Origin: Actinoallomurus purpureus
GTDB lineage: Bacteria > Actinomycetota > Actinomycetes > Streptosporangiales > Streptosporangiaceae
Direction of reading: 5' to 3'
NCBI RefSeq assembly: GCF_024055795.1
Contig: NZ_JAMXMY010000012.1
Location: 124,001 to 188,000, forward strand
Length of the DNA: 64,000 nt
Positions 50,842 through 60,740 of the stretch are shown here, piece by piece. A program made the translations under genes and the position numbers. A model generated the notes under the pieces. The model ran no database searches and had not been told where the DNA came from. It saw nothing but the letters and a program-made list of their open reading frames with translations. The stretch's first letter is position 1. The number at the start of each line of letters is the position of its first letter.

Positions 50842-51981
50842 GTGACCGCTTTCGCCGCAGCACCCGGCGGCCCGGAGTCCGCGTTCGCGGGGCGTTCGGC
50901 CGCCCCGCCTCCGGCGCACGTCACGTTCCAGCCCATCGTCGACCTCGACGCGGGAACGGTCGTGGCCGTGGCCCCCTCCGTGCCCGGTCCCCCGATCCTC
51001 GATCCGGACCTAGACGTCGACCGCGCGATCCTCGCGGCCCGTACCCTCTCCCGCTGGGAGACGATGCTCCCCGTCCAGCTGGCGCTGCGGATGAGCACCC
51101 TCGCCTATGCCCGGCCGATGGAGCGGCTCCACCAGACGCTGGTGAGCCTGGGCCGCCGACCCGGCGGCGTCATCGTCTCGGTGGCGGGCGACCTCGCCGG
51201 GATGCCGCTGGACGAGGCCGCAGCACGGCTCGGTGGGCTCCGCTCGGCCGGATACCTCCTCGCCCTGGAGGCGGGGAACCTGCCGACCCGGTTCGTCGCC
51301 GAGATCGCCCCGGCGGTGCTGACCCTCGACCCCGAGGTGACCCGGCGGGCCACGGCGGACCCCCGGCGCTCCGCGATCGCCGAGGCGTTCGTCGCGCTCG
51401 GCCGCCGGCTCGGGGGCCACGTGCTCGCTCCGGGCGTCATCTCCGACGACCAGCTGACGCACCTGCGAGGACGCGGCGTGCGGCTGGCGCAGGGGCCGCT
51501 CCTGGCGTCGCGGGAATGGCAGCCCGGCATGCCGGTGAACGTGCCGGTCGGATCCCGCGACCTCGAGCGCGACCGGCTCGGCCCGCGCGTCACGGAGTTC
51601 ATGATGCCGGCGACGGTGATGCCCGACACGGCCACCGCCGAAGAGGTGCTCTCGGTGTTCAACGCGGAGCCGGGCACCAGCAGCGTCGTCCTCGTCGACC
51701 AGACCGAGCGCCCCCGTCACACGGTCGACCGCACCCGTTTCCTGCTCCGGCTGGCAGGCGCGTACGGTCACGCCCTGCACGCGCACAAGCCGGCCGCCAG
51801 GCTGGCGGATCCGCCCCGGCCGGTCCCCCGGACCGTGCCCGCGATCGCGGCCCTGCGCGCGGCGGGCGACGACGCCGAACGCGTCTACGACGACCTGGTG
51901 GTGATCGACGAGATCGGGCGCTGTCTCGGCGTCGCACGGGTCGGCGACCTGATCCGCAGCTTGTCCGCGCTCGATCACTGA
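50842..51981 (+). CDS. Degenerate EAL-domain protein with C-terminal CBS pair
   Basis: A 379-residue protein. Residues ~25-235 follow the EAL (c-di-GMP phosphodiesterase) fold, from FQPIVDLDAGTVVAVA to GVISDDQLTHLRGRGVRLAQ followed by GPLLA. The defining E-A/V-L motif is replaced by APS in VVAVAPSVPG, and the DD-type metal motif reads ALEAGNLPTR, so it should not hydrolyse c-di-GMP. Residues ~250-379 are two CBS motifs (TVMPDTATAEEVLSVFNAEP; DDLVVIDEIGRCLGVARVGD) that commonly bind adenine nucleotides. It may be a nucleotide-responsive signalling protein. Its stop overlaps the convergent hydrolase stop by seven bases. Confidence 0.8.
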   Translation: MTAFAAAPGGPESAFAGRSAAPPPAHVTFQPIVDLDAGTVVAVAPSVPGPPILDPDLDVDRAILAARTLSRWETMLPVQLALRMSTLAYARPMERLHQTLVSLGRRPGGVIVSVAGDLAGMPLDEAAARLGGLRSAGYLLALEAGNLPTRFVAEIAPAVLTLDPEVTRRATADPRRSAIAEAFVALGRRLGGHVLAPGVISDDQLTHLRGRGVRLAQGPLLASREWQPGMPVNVPVGSRDLERDRLGPRVTEFMMPATVMPDTATAEEVLSVFNAEPGTSSVVLVDQTERPRHTVDRTRFLLRLAGAYGHALHAHKPAARLADPPRPVPRTVPAIAALRAAGDDAERVYDDLVVIDEIGRCLGVARVGDLIRSLSALDH

Positions 51982-53198
51982 TCCCCTGGCCGGTCGGTCG
52001 CCGGGTGCCCGGCCCGGCGTACCGAGGTCAGGACGCGCTCGACGCCCTCGATGACACGGGCGGTGCGGTAGGACGGGAAGACGTCGAAGGCGTGCTGGGC
52101 GCCCTTCATCTCGGCGTACAGCACCGGCGCGGCCGACACCTCCCTGAGCCGTGCCGCGAAGGAGCGCGCCTGCGCCACCGGCACCAGCGTGTCCAGACTC
52201 CCGTGGACCACGAGGAACGGCGGCGCGTCCGCGTTGATCCAGTGTGCCGGGGACGCCTTGTCGTACGCCTCGGGGTCCTCCACCCGGCTCACGCCCATGA
52301 CATGGCGTTCGATGGCCGACACGAAGATCTTCGAGCCGCCGTCCAGCAGAGCGCCGAGGTCGTAGACGCCGTAGAACGTCACGGCCGCCCGTACGGTCGT
52401 GTCGGCGTCCTCGAAGCCCGGCTGGTACTCCGGCGCGTTCGGTGTGAGCGCGAGGAGAGCGGCGAGATGGCCGCCCGCCGACCCGCCGGTGACGCACAAG
52501 AAGTCGGGGTCGGCCCCGTGCTCCTCGGCGTGGTCGCGGTACCACCGGATCGCCCGCTTGAGGTCGATCAGGTGGTCGGGGAACTTCACGCGCGGGCTGA
52601 GCCGGTAGTCCACGTTGACGCCCACCCAGCCGTTGGCGGCGAGATGGTTCAGCAGCGGGATCCCCTGCTCCCGCTTGCTGCCGATCATCCACGCCCCGCC
52701 GTGCACCTCCATGACCCCCGGCCGCCGCTCGCCCGGCTCCGTCGGCCGGTACACGTCGAGCCGCATCCCCGGCTCGTCCCCGTAGGCGATGTCGCGGGTC
52801 CGCGTCACCCCGGCGCGCCGGGTCATGAGGAACGGGAGGACGACGTGGGACCGGGGAAAGGCCGGTGCCCGTTCGCCCGGATCGAGCTCCAGTCCGGCGC
52901 TCCACTCCCGCACGGTGACGGTCGTCCGCCGGGCCCGCACCATGACGACCGCGAGTCCGGCCCAGCCCACGGCGGTCGCGACGAGGCCCGCCCATCCGGC
53001 CCCACCGTGGAAACCCCCCGCGCCGACGATCGGCGCCGTGACCGCCGCCTCGGTCACGAGGACCCACGGGGCGAGCTCAATGGTGAGCCACGCGGCGAAG
53101 AAGCCCGGGATCAGCAGCAGGAGGTCCTTGCGGGGCGCCAGGGCGTTGACCGTCGTCAGCAGCGCGAGGGCCCCCGAGGCGAGGAGAACGTACGACAT
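51975..53198 (-). CDS. Membrane-anchored alpha/beta hydrolase (HSL/esterase-type)
   Basis: A 407-residue protein. Residues 1-~95 hold three to four membrane segments (YVLLASGALALLTTVNALAP and GLVATAVGWAGLAVVMVRAR). The rest is a cytosolic or extracellular esterase domain: oxyanion motif VMEVHGGAWMIGSKREQG near residue 170, nucleophile elbow VTGGSAGGHLAALLAL (GxSxG) near 245, and likely Asp in VVHGSLDTLVPVAQA and His in MKGAQHAFDVFPS. GGAGG is four bases before the ATG. Related mycobacterial proteins are lipid or acyl esterases. It converges with the EAL-CBS gene. Confidence 0.88.
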   Translation of the reverse strand: MSYVLLASGALALLTTVNALAPRKDLLLLIPGFFAAWLTIELAPWVLVTEAAVTAPIVGAGGFHGGAGWAGLVATAVGWAGLAVVMVRARRTTVTVREWSAGLELDPGERAPAFPRSHVVLPFLMTRRAGVTRTRDIAYGDEPGMRLDVYRPTEPGERRPGVMEVHGGAWMIGSKREQGIPLLNHLAANGWVGVNVDYRLSPRVKFPDHLIDLKRAIRWYRDHAEEHGADPDFLCVTGGSAGGHLAALLALTPNAPEYQPGFEDADTTVRAAVTFYGVYDLGALLDGGSKIFVSAIERHVMGVSRVEDPEAYDKASPAHWINADAPPFLVVHGSLDTLVPVAQARSFAARLREVSAAPVLYAEMKGAQHAFDVFPSYRTARVIEGVERVLTSVRRAGHPATDRPGDQ

Positions 53199-53349
53199 CG
53201 TGCCTCCGAGGCGTGGACCGGCCGGTTTCACGATCCATCACGAAGCAGGCGCCGACAACGTGACCGCGACCACACGTCCGCTTGGTGGAATCCCCGAGGA
53301 GCGATGAGTCGAGGGCCGATGCCGGTCGCCTAGAGCTAGCGCCGTTCCG

Positions 53350-53832
53350 TCAGCGTTCCAGGGCCGCCTTGATTCGGCCGAGGGTGGTGCGCATGCCCTG
53401 CCGGTTGACCTCGGCGCGTCCCTCCGCGGGGACGCCGGTGAAGACCCTGCCGAGGAGGGAGACGAACGCCGCTGCCCGGCCGTCCCGCCGCAGGTCCTCC
53501 CAGTGCTCCGTCAGGCGTATCGAGCCGTCACCGGCCGGCTCGATCCGGTAGCCCCACACCGCCACCGGCGCCCCGAAGCTCGTCACCCGAAAGGCGAAGG
53601 CCTTCCCCGGCACCGCCTGGGTGACCCGGCAGTTGGTGAACCACACGCGCGGGCCGACCCGGTTGAACCCGACGAACGTCAGGCCGGGGACCACGCGGCG
53701 GCCGCGGACCCACACCGCGAAGACCTCCGGGCTCCACTCCCCCATCCGGCGCGGATCGGCGACCGCCTCGTACACGCGCTCCGGCGCCGCGTCGATGACG
53801 ACGCTCTCCTCGACCGTCCACTGGCGTTCCAT
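53350..53832 (-). CDS. SRPBCC family protein (polyketide cyclase/START-like)
   Basis: A 160-residue protein with the SRPBCC fold pattern: VEESVVIDAAPERVYEAVAD at the start, RRMGEWSPEVFAVWVRGR, then KAFAFRVTSFGAPVAVWGYR and the long C-terminal helix (NRQGMRTTLGRIKAALER). Such proteins form a hydrophobic pocket for lipids or aromatics, often as stand-alone binding proteins. The ATG at 53832 is preferred because homology begins at ERQWTVEESV. It is 32 bases from the HD hydrolase gene on the same strand. Ligand unknown. Confidence 0.85.
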   Translation of the reverse strand: MERQWTVEESVVIDAAPERVYEAVADPRRMGEWSPEVFAVWVRGRRVVPGLTFVGFNRVGPRVWFTNCRVTQAVPGKAFAFRVTSFGAPVAVWGYRIEPAGDGSIRLTEHWEDLRRDGRAAAFVSLLGRVFTGVPAEGRAEVNRQGMRTTLGRIKAALER

Positions 53833-53864
53833 GCCCGCGATCATCCCGCACGGCGGAGACACGG

Positions 53865-54449
53865 TCAGCGAAGGTGGGCGTAACGCTCCTGCCAGCCGGC
53901 GAACCAGGCGGCGAACCAGGGCTCGCCCGCGGCGAGCGGCATGATGTAGGTCACCGTCTCGGCGTGGTAGCGGCGCTGGAAGTCCGGCGGCATCAGGTCG
54001 AGCGTCTGGACGTTGCTGACCCGGTCGGCGAGCTTGACGAGAATCGCCTCACGGGGCGCGTCACGCAGTCGCCGCAGATAGGAGACCTTCGCGGCCCGCT
54101 TGGCGGCCTTCCCCTCCACGGGCGGCTTGGTCACCCAGTCCACCAGCTCCCCGACGACCGGGCCGAACCCGGCCTCGACGTCGGCGAGCGTGGCCGTGGT
54201 GTCCTCGACCACGTCGTGCAGCAGGGCCGTCACGAGCACGTCGGTCGTGGTGACGCCCGGCCCGCGGACCAGCACCTCCAGCGCCTCGAGAAGGTGCTCA
54301 CCATAGGGCGCGCCGGTGGGCCGCCGCTGCTCGCCGTGCCAGCGCAGCGCGGCCTCGGCGGCCCGATCGAGCGTGGCCAGATCGAGCGGCCGCGAGGCCA
54401 GGGCGGCATGAGCCTGGTCCCACGTGCGCCAGTTCGTGAAGATCTCCAC
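53865..54449 (-). CDS. HD-domain hydrolase (RelA/SpoT hydrolase-like, MESH1-type)
   Basis: A 194-residue single HD domain. Metal ligands fit HGEQRRPTGAPYGEHLLEAL (His) and VTALLHDVVEDTTATLADVE (HD plus ED). A further motif is LVKLADRVSNVQTLDLMP, as in the hydrolase half of Rel/Spo enzymes. There is no synthetase or TGS domain. MESH1-like enzymes degrade (p)ppGpp or NADPH, so this may be a small alarmone hydrolase. It is the upstream member of a likely two-gene unit with the SRPBCC gene, and is divergent to the hypothetical gene at 54548. Confidence 0.85.
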   Translation of the reverse strand: MEIFTNWRTWDQAHAALASRPLDLATLDRAAEAALRWHGEQRRPTGAPYGEHLLEALEVLVRGPGVTTTDVLVTALLHDVVEDTTATLADVEAGFGPVVGELVDWVTKPPVEGKAAKRAAKVSYLRRLRDAPREAILVKLADRVSNVQTLDLMPPDFQRRYHAETVTYIMPLAAGEPWFAAWFAGWQERYAHLR

Positions 54450-54547
54450 GGTGTGCCATCTCCTCCGGGTCGCCGGGCACCGTCACGAGGTCGTCTCGAT
54501 CGCCCGAGAGCGTGCGCGCGGCCGCATGGTCGCGGCATCATTGCACA

Positions 54548-55057
54548 GTGCGAAATCCGCCCGACGATCACGCTGTCGCGGTGTGGATGTGGCCCCGGGC
54601 GCTCCCGCTCGCCGAGATCTTCGGACGGGAGTGGGACGGCGCGGAGATCCGCGCCCGTTTCCTCACCCTCACCGGCCAGTGGCACGCCCGCCATCCGGCC
54701 CCGTCACCCGCGGGCGGGGAGGGCGGACCACAACCCGGCCAGTGGATGTGGCATCCGCCCGCCCACCGCATCTACGACTGCCACACCTACGAGGCCGGGG
54801 ACGACTGGCTCGAGGTGGCGATCAGGATGGAGACGGTCGACTTCTATCCCGGCCACTGCCGGCTCGGCGCGAGCCTGACCATCGCCTGCCGGTGCGAGAC
54901 CGCGCACCGGAGTCACACGATCGTCGAGACCTCGTGGCGCACCGGCGGGCCCGCCGGTGCGCTGGACGCGCTCACCGCGATCCTGCGCTACACCGACCAG
55001 TGGATCGCCAACTCCCAGCAGCCGGCGGGCTGGCGCCGGCATGCCGGGCTGGACTGA
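54548..55057 (+). CDS. Conserved hypothetical protein
   Basis: A 169-residue soluble protein rich in Trp, His and Arg: VWMWPRALPLAEIFGREWDG, WMWHPPAHRIYDCHTYEAGD, EVAIRMETVDFYPGHCRLGA, ACRCETAHRSHTIVETSW. No signal peptide or membrane span is seen. The GTG at 54548 is the likeliest start because no upstream sequence looks conserved; an ATG at 54512 is possible. It ends 9 bases before the convergent sufT gene. Family not recognised. Confidence 0.65.
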   Translation: MRNPPDDHAVAVWMWPRALPLAEIFGREWDGAEIRARFLTLTGQWHARHPAPSPAGGEGGPQPGQWMWHPPAHRIYDCHTYEAGDDWLEVAIRMETVDFYPGHCRLGASLTIACRCETAHRSHTIVETSWRTGGPAGALDALTAILRYTDQWIANSQQPAGWRRHAGLD

Positions 55058-55066
55058 CGAGGCGGC

Positions 55067-55387
55067 TCAGACGTTGAAGCCGAGGGCGCGCAGCTGCTCG
55101 CGCCCGTCCTCGGTGATCTTGTCCGGGCCCCACGGCGGCAGCCACACCCAGTTGATCGTGACCTTCTCGACCAGACCCTCCAGGGCGCTGGCCGTCTGGT
55201 CCTCGATCACGTCGGTGAGCGGGCAGGCGGCGCTCGTGAGCGTCATGTCGAGCGTGGCGACGTTGTCGGCGTCGATGGTGACGCCGTACACCAGACCGAG
55301 GTCGACCACGTTGATGCCGAGCTCGGGGTCGACGACGTCCCTCATCGCCTCGAGGACGTCATCCTCGGCGACCTTGGTATCGCTCAT
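55067..55387 (-). CDS. sufT: SufT-like metal-sulfur cluster assembly factor (MIP18/DUF59)
   Basis: A 106-residue MIP18-family protein: LEAMRDVVDPELGINVVDLG, then LVYGV near residue 15, the conserved Cys in LTSAACPLTDVIEDQ near 51, and VNW-type C-terminal VTINWVWLPPWGPDKIT. It helps Fe-S cluster maturation. The ATG overlaps the sufU stop by ATGA. It is the last gene of the suf operon, and a convergent gene ends 9 bases away. Confidence 0.92.
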   Translation of the reverse strand: MSDTKVAEDDVLEAMRDVVDPELGINVVDLGLVYGVTIDADNVATLDMTLTSAACPLTDVIEDQTASALEGLVEKVTINWVWLPPWGPDKITEDGREQLRALGFNV

Positions 55388-55830
55388 GAGTTGCTGCCTT
55401 CCATGGCTTTCGCGGTCGCGTCCTTCCACGCCATCCAGGCGAGCAGGGCGCACTTGATACGGGCGGGGTACTTCGACACTCCGGTGAAGGCGACGGCGTC
55501 CTCGAGCACGTCCTCGTCGGGTTCGAGCTGCCCGCGCGACTGCATCAGCTTGAGGAACTCGTCGCCGGTCACCATCGCATCCTTCACCGGCCTGCCGATG
55601 ATGAGATCGGTCATCACCGACGCGCTGGCCTGGCTGATCGAACAGCCGAGCGCGTCGTACGACACGTCGGCGACCTCGCCGCCGTCGAGCCGGACGCGCA
55701 ACGTCACCTCGTCACCGCAGGTCGGGTTCACATGGTGCACCTCGGCGTCGTACGGCTCCCGGAGACCCTTGTGATGAGGGTTCCGGTAGTGGTCCAGGAT
55801 GATCTCCTGGTACATCGACTCGAGCTGCAT
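55384..55830 (-). CDS. sufU: SufU Fe-S scaffold / sulfur-transfer protein
   Basis: A 148-residue zinc-dependent sulfurtransferase partner of SufS. MYQEIILDHYRNPHHKGLRE opens the protein. The three conserved cysteines are in NPTCGDEV, YDALGCSISQASASVM and RIKCALLAWMAWKD, with Asp in the first motif as the fourth ligand. AAGGGAC precedes the ATG, and the sufS stop lies 38 bases upstream. It relays sulfur from SufS to the SufBCD scaffold. Confidence 0.95.
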   Translation of the reverse strand: MQLESMYQEIILDHYRNPHHKGLREPYDAEVHHVNPTCGDEVTLRVRLDGGEVADVSYDALGCSISQASASVMTDLIIGRPVKDAMVTGDEFLKLMQSRGQLEPDEDVLEDAVAFTGVSKYPARIKCALLAWMAWKDATAKAMEGSNS

Positions 55831-55867
55831 CTGCGTCCCTTTCAGACGGCCGGTGGGAGGTGGAACG

Positions 55868-57144
55868 TCAGGTGGTGCCGAAGAATTTCTGGGTCTCGCG
55901 CAGCCCCTCGACGAGCGCGTCGACCTCGTCGGGGGTGTTGTAGAAGTACAGCGACGCGCGGGTGCTCGCGGTCACGCCGAAGCGCTTGTGCAGCGGGCGG
56001 GCGCAGTGATGACCGGCGCGGACGGCGATGCCGTGGGCGTCCAGCACCTGGCTCACGTCGTGCGGGTGGATCTCGCGGCCGTCCAGCCCCTCCAGGGTGA
56101 AGGAGATGGCGGTGCCGCGCTCCTCGGCGTCGACCGGCCCGATGATCCGCAGGCCGTCGATCGCGGTGAGCGACTTGAGCGCGTACGCGAGCAGCTCCTG
56201 CTGTTGCGCCTCGATCTGGTCCAGGCCCACCTCGGTGAGGTAGTCGATCGCCGCGCCGAGCCCGGCGGCCTCGGCGATCGGCATCGTGCCGGCCTCGAAC
56301 TTGTGCGGCGGCGGGGCGTACGTCGAGCCCTCCATCGCCACGGTCTCGATCATCTCGCCGCCGCCGAGGAACGGCGGGAGCGTCTCGAGGAGTTCGGCGC
56401 GGCCCCACAGCACCCCGATGCCGGTCGGGCCGCAGATCTTGTGCGCGGTGAAGCCGTAGAAGTCGACCCCGAGCGCCTGGACGTCCACCCGCATGTGCGG
56501 CACGGCCTGGGCACCGTCGGCGAGCACGAGCGCGCCGACCGCGTGGGCCTTGTCCGCGATGAGGCGCAGCGGGTTGATGGTGCCGAGGACGTTCGACTGG
56601 TGCGCGACCGCGACGATCTTCGTGCGCTCGTTGATGAGGTCGTCGATGTTCGTCAGGTCCAGGCGGCCGTCGTCGGTCACTCCGAACCAGCGGAGCGTCG
56701 CGCCGGTGCGCTGGGCGAGCAGCTGCCACGGCACGATGTTGGAGTGGTGCTCCATCTCCGTGATGACGATCTCGTCGCCGGGGCCGACGCGGAAGCGCTC
56801 GGCCTCCGGGCCGGCCGTGGCCGCGTTGCCCATCGCGTACGCGACGAGGTTGATGCCCTCGGAGATGTTCTTGGTGAACACCACCTCGGTTTCGCTGCCC
56901 GCGCCGATGAGGTTCGCGGCCTTGATCCGGGCACCTTCGTACGCCTCGGTCGCCTCCTCACCGAGCTGGTGCGTCGCCCGGTGGATGTTGGCGTTGTGCG
57001 CGGTGTAGTAGTCGTCGATGGCGTCGATCACCTGGCGGGGCTTCTGCGAGGTGTTCGCGCTGTCGAGGTACACCAGCGGCCGCCCGTCGCGGACGGTGCG
57101 GGTGAGGATCGGGAAGTCCGCCCGGATCCGTTCGACGTCGATGC

Positions 57145-57148
<4 letters not shown>
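55868..57148 (-). CDS. sufS: Cysteine desulfurase SufS
   Basis: A 426-residue PLP enzyme that releases sulfur from cysteine as a persulfide. The protein starts with YLDSANTSQKPRQVIDAIDD. The PLP site region is VLADGAQAVPHMRVDVQALG and FTAHKICGPTGIGVLWG, with Lys in AHK near residue 228. The catalytic Cys is in VRAGHHCARPLHKRFG near 369. The GTG start overlaps the sufC stop by GTGA. The same sulfur relay probably feeds FdhD and MoaA-dependent cofactor steps (inference). Confidence 0.95.
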
Positions 57149-57894
<746 letters not shown>

Positions 57895-57899
57895 GATCT

Positions 57900-58214
57900 T
57901 CAGGACTCCTTGAGCGACACGTACACGTCGTCGCCCTCGATCTTCACTGGGTACGTGGGGACCGGCTGCGTGGCCGGCGGGTTGGTGGGCTTGCCGGTGC
58001 GCAGGTCGAAGCACGAGCCGTGCAGCCAGCACTCGATGGTGTGGTTGTAGACCTCGCCCTCGCTGAGCGCGACCTCGGCGTGCGAGCAGACGTCGCGCAG
58101 GGCGTAGACGTCGTCCCCGGTGCGGACGACCGCCACCGGGGTGCCGTCGATCTCCACCGCGAGCGCACCCTCGGCGGGCAGCTCGGACAGCGAGCAGGCG
58201 CGCGTGAAGCTCAT
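57900..58214 (-). CDS. Rieske-type [2Fe-2S] ferredoxin in the suf operon
   Basis: A 104-residue Rieske domain: ligand pairs CSHAEVALSEG (C-x-H) near residue 43 and CWLHGSCFDLRTG (C-x2-H) near 62, the standard spacing for non-heme oxygenase ferredoxin components. It overlaps sufD by ATGA and lies between sufD and sufC, where actinobacterial suf operons often carry such a gene. It may supply electrons to cluster assembly; no oxygenase is encoded nearby. Confidence 0.92.
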   Translation of the reverse strand: MSFTRACSLSELPAEGALAVEIDGTPVAVVRTGDDVYALRDVCSHAEVALSEGEVYNHTIECWLHGSCFDLRTGKPTNPPATQPVPTYPVKIEGDDVYVSLKES

Positions 58215-59326
58215 CGGGCGATCTCCTCGTCGATCGCGGCCATGACGCGCTCCTGCAGATCCAGCACGTCGATCTTCTCGACGAGCTGGCCGAGGAAGCC
58301 GCGCACGACCATCCGCCTGGCGGTGTCGTACGGGATGCCCCGTGCCTGGAGGTAGAACAGGTGCTGGTCGTCGAGGCGACCGGACGCCGAGGCGTGGCCC
58401 GCGCCGGCGACCTCACCGGTCAGGATCTCGAGGTTCGGCACCGAGTCGACGCGCGTGCCGTCGGTGAGCACGAGGTTGCGGTTGAGCTCGTAGGTGTCGG
58501 TGCCCTCGGCCTCGGCCCGGATGATCACGTCGCCGATCCAGACGGCGTGGGCGTCCTCGTCCTGCAGCGCGCCGCGGTAGTCGACGCGGCTGCGGCAGTT
58601 CGGCTGGGTATGGTCGACGAGCAGCCGGTGCTCCAGGTGCTGGCCGCCGTCGGCGAAGTAGATGCCGTACAGCTCGGCGTCGCCGCCCGGCGCGTCGTAG
58701 GCCACCGAGGGGGCGATGCGCACGACGCCGCCGCCCAGGCTCACGGTGAAGCTCTTGAACCGCGCGTCACGGCCGAGCCTCGCGTGCTGGTGGGACAGGT
58801 GCACGGCATCGGAGGCCCAGTTCTGCAGGCTGAACACCGTGAGCGAGGCGCCGTCGCCGACCACGAACTCGACGTTGTCGGCGTAGGCGGCCGTGCCGGT
58901 GTGCTCCAGCACGACCGTGGCCTGCGCGAACGGCTCGAGGATGACGGTGGTGTGGCCGTAGGCGACGCCGCCCTCACCGCGCATCGTCAGGACGGTCGGC
59001 TCGGTCGCGACGACCTCCTTCCGCACGGTGACCACGGTCGCCTGGGCGAACGAGCCGTACGCCTGCGCGCTCACGCGATCGGCGGGGACGTACGCCCTGC
59101 CGATCCGCTCGTCGTCACGGGACACCGTCTCGACGGTGACCTCGGGCGCCGCGGCGACGTCGACGATCACCTTGCCGTCGCCGGCCGCGCCCTTGTGCAG
59201 GTCGCGCAGGCGGCGCAGCGGGGTGAAGCGCCACTCCTCCTCGCGCCCGGTGGGCACGACGAAGTCGTCGACGTCGTACGACGCGTGCTCGTGGAGGGTG
59301 GACAGTGGTTTGGTCTCCAGACCCAT
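58211..59326 (-). CDS. sufD: SufD scaffold subunit
   Basis: A 371-residue beta-helix protein forming the SufBC2D scaffold. Family features: HASYDVDDFVVPTGREEEWR and TPLRRLRDL near the N-terminus, HRLLVDHTQPNCRSRVDYRG near residue 235, and the C-terminal SASGRLDDQHLFYLQARGIP, then AVVRGFLGQLVEKID-type end (MVVRGFLGQLVEK here). The ATG is one base after the sufB stop (TGAC-ATG). Confidence 0.95.
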   Translation of the reverse strand: MGLETKPLSTLHEHASYDVDDFVVPTGREEEWRFTPLRRLRDLHKGAAGDGKVIVDVAAAPEVTVETVSRDDERIGRAYVPADRVSAQAYGSFAQATVVTVRKEVVATEPTVLTMRGEGGVAYGHTTVILEPFAQATVVLEHTGTAAYADNVEFVVGDGASLTVFSLQNWASDAVHLSHQHARLGRDARFKSFTVSLGGGVVRIAPSVAYDAPGGDAELYGIYFADGGQHLEHRLLVDHTQPNCRSRVDYRGALQDEDAHAVWIGDVIIRAEAEGTDTYELNRNLVLTDGTRVDSVPNLEILTGEVAGAGHASASGRLDDQHLFYLQARGIPYDTARRMVVRGFLGQLVEKIDVLDLQERVMAAIDEEIAR

Positions 59327-59327
59327 G

Positions 59328-60740
59328 TCAGCCCACCGCTCCTTCCATCTGCAGCTCGATCAGGCGGTTCAGCTCCAGGGCGTACTCCATGGGCAGCTCA
59401 CGCGCGATCGGCTCGACGAAGCCGCGCACGATCATCGCCATCGCCTCGTCCTCGGTGAGGCCGCGGCTCATGAGGTAGAACAGCTGGTTCTCCGAGACCT
59501 TCGAGACGGTCGCCTCGTGGCCCATCTCGACGTCGTCCTCACGGACGTCGACGTACGGGTAGGTGTCGGAGCGGCTGATCTGGTCGACCAGCAGCGCGTC
59601 GCACTTGACGGTCGACTTGGAGTGCTCGGCGCCCTCCTGGATCTGGACCAGGCCGCGGTAGCTCGTACGGCCACCGCCGCGCGCCACCGACTTGGAGATG
59701 ATGGTCGAGGAGGTGTTGGGCGCGGCGTGCACCATCTTCGAGCCGGCGTCCTGGTGCTGGCCCTCGCCGGCGAAGGCGATGGACAGCGTCTCGCCCTTGG
59801 CGTGCTCGCCCATGAGGTAGACGGCCGGGTACTTCATCGTGACCTTGGACCCGATGTTGCCGTCGATCCACTCCATCGTCGCGCCCTCGTAGGCGACGGC
59901 GCGCTTGGTGACGAGGTTGTAGACGTTGTTCGACCAGTTCTGGATGGTCGTGTAGCGGCAGCGGGCGTTCTTCTTCACGATGATCTCGACGACCGCGGAG
60001 TGCAGCGAGTCGGACTTGTAGATCGGCGCGGTGCAGCCCTCGACGTAGTGGACGTACGCGCCCTCGTCGACGATGATCAGCGTCCGCTCGAACTGGCCCA
60101 TGTTCTCGGTGTTGATCCGGAAGTAGGCCTGCAGCGGGATCTCGACCTGCACACCCGGCGGCACGTAGATGAACGACCCACCCGACCACACGGCGGAGTT
60201 CAGCGCGGCGAACTTGTTGTCGCCGACGGGGATCACCGAGCCGAAGTACTCCTGGAAGATCTCCGGGTGCTCCCGGAGACCCGTGTCGGTGTCGAGGAAG
60301 ATGACGCCCTGCTGCTCCAGGTCCTCACGGATCTGGTGGTAGACGACCTCCGACTCGTACTGAGCGGCCACACCGGCGACCAGGCGCTGCTTCTCCGCCT
60401 CGGGGATGCCGAGCTTGTCGTAGGTGTTCTTGATGTCGGCCGGCAACTCCTCCCACGAGGCTGCCTGCTTCTCCGTAGACCGGACGAAGTACTTGATGTT
60501 GTCGAAGTCGATGTCGGTAAGGTCGGCGCCCCACGTTGGCAGCGGCTTCTTGCCGAACAGGCGCAGGCCCTTCAGGCGAAGGTCGAGCATCCAGTCGGGC
60601 TCGTTCTTCTTCGCCGAGATGTCGCGGACGACCTCATCGGACAGCCCGCGACGGGCCGAGGCGCCGGCAACGTCAGAGTCGGCCCAGCCGAACTTGTAGT
60701 TTCCGAGCCCTTCGAGCTCGGGATGGGCTGTCGTAGTCAT
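59328..60740 (-). CDS. sufB: SufB scaffold subunit
   Basis: A 470-residue core scaffold protein on which Fe-S clusters are built. Family features: [20 protein letters not shown] near residue 130, [20 protein letters not shown], the Cys-containing [20 protein letters not shown] and [20 protein letters not shown], and [20 protein letters not shown]. It ends with [25 protein letters not shown] precedes the ATG, which overlaps the sufR stop by ATGA, so expression depends directly on sufR transcription. Confidence 0.97.
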   Translation of the reverse strand: MTTTAHPELEGLGNYKFGWADSDVAGASARRGLSDEVVRDISAKKNEPDWMLDLRLKGLRLFGKKPLPTWGADLTDIDFDNIKYFVRSTEKQAASWEELPADIKNTYDKLGIPEAEKQRLVAGVAAQYESEVVYHQIREDLEQQGVIFLDTDTGLREHPEIFQEYFGSVIPVGDNKFAALNSAVWSGGSFIYVPPGVQVEIPLQAYFRINTENMGQFERTLIIVDEGAYVHYVEGCTAPIYKSDSLHSAVVEIIVKKNARCRYTTIQNWSNNVYNLVTKRAVAYEGATMEWIDGNIGSKVTMKYPAVYLMGEHAKGETLSIAFAGEGQHQDAGSKMVHAAPNTSSTIISKSVARGGGRTSYRGLVQIQEGAEHSKSTVKCDALLVDQISRSDTYPYVDVREDDVEMGHEATVSKVSENQLFYLMSRGLTEDEAMAMIVRGFVEPIARELPMEYALELNRLIELQMEGAVG

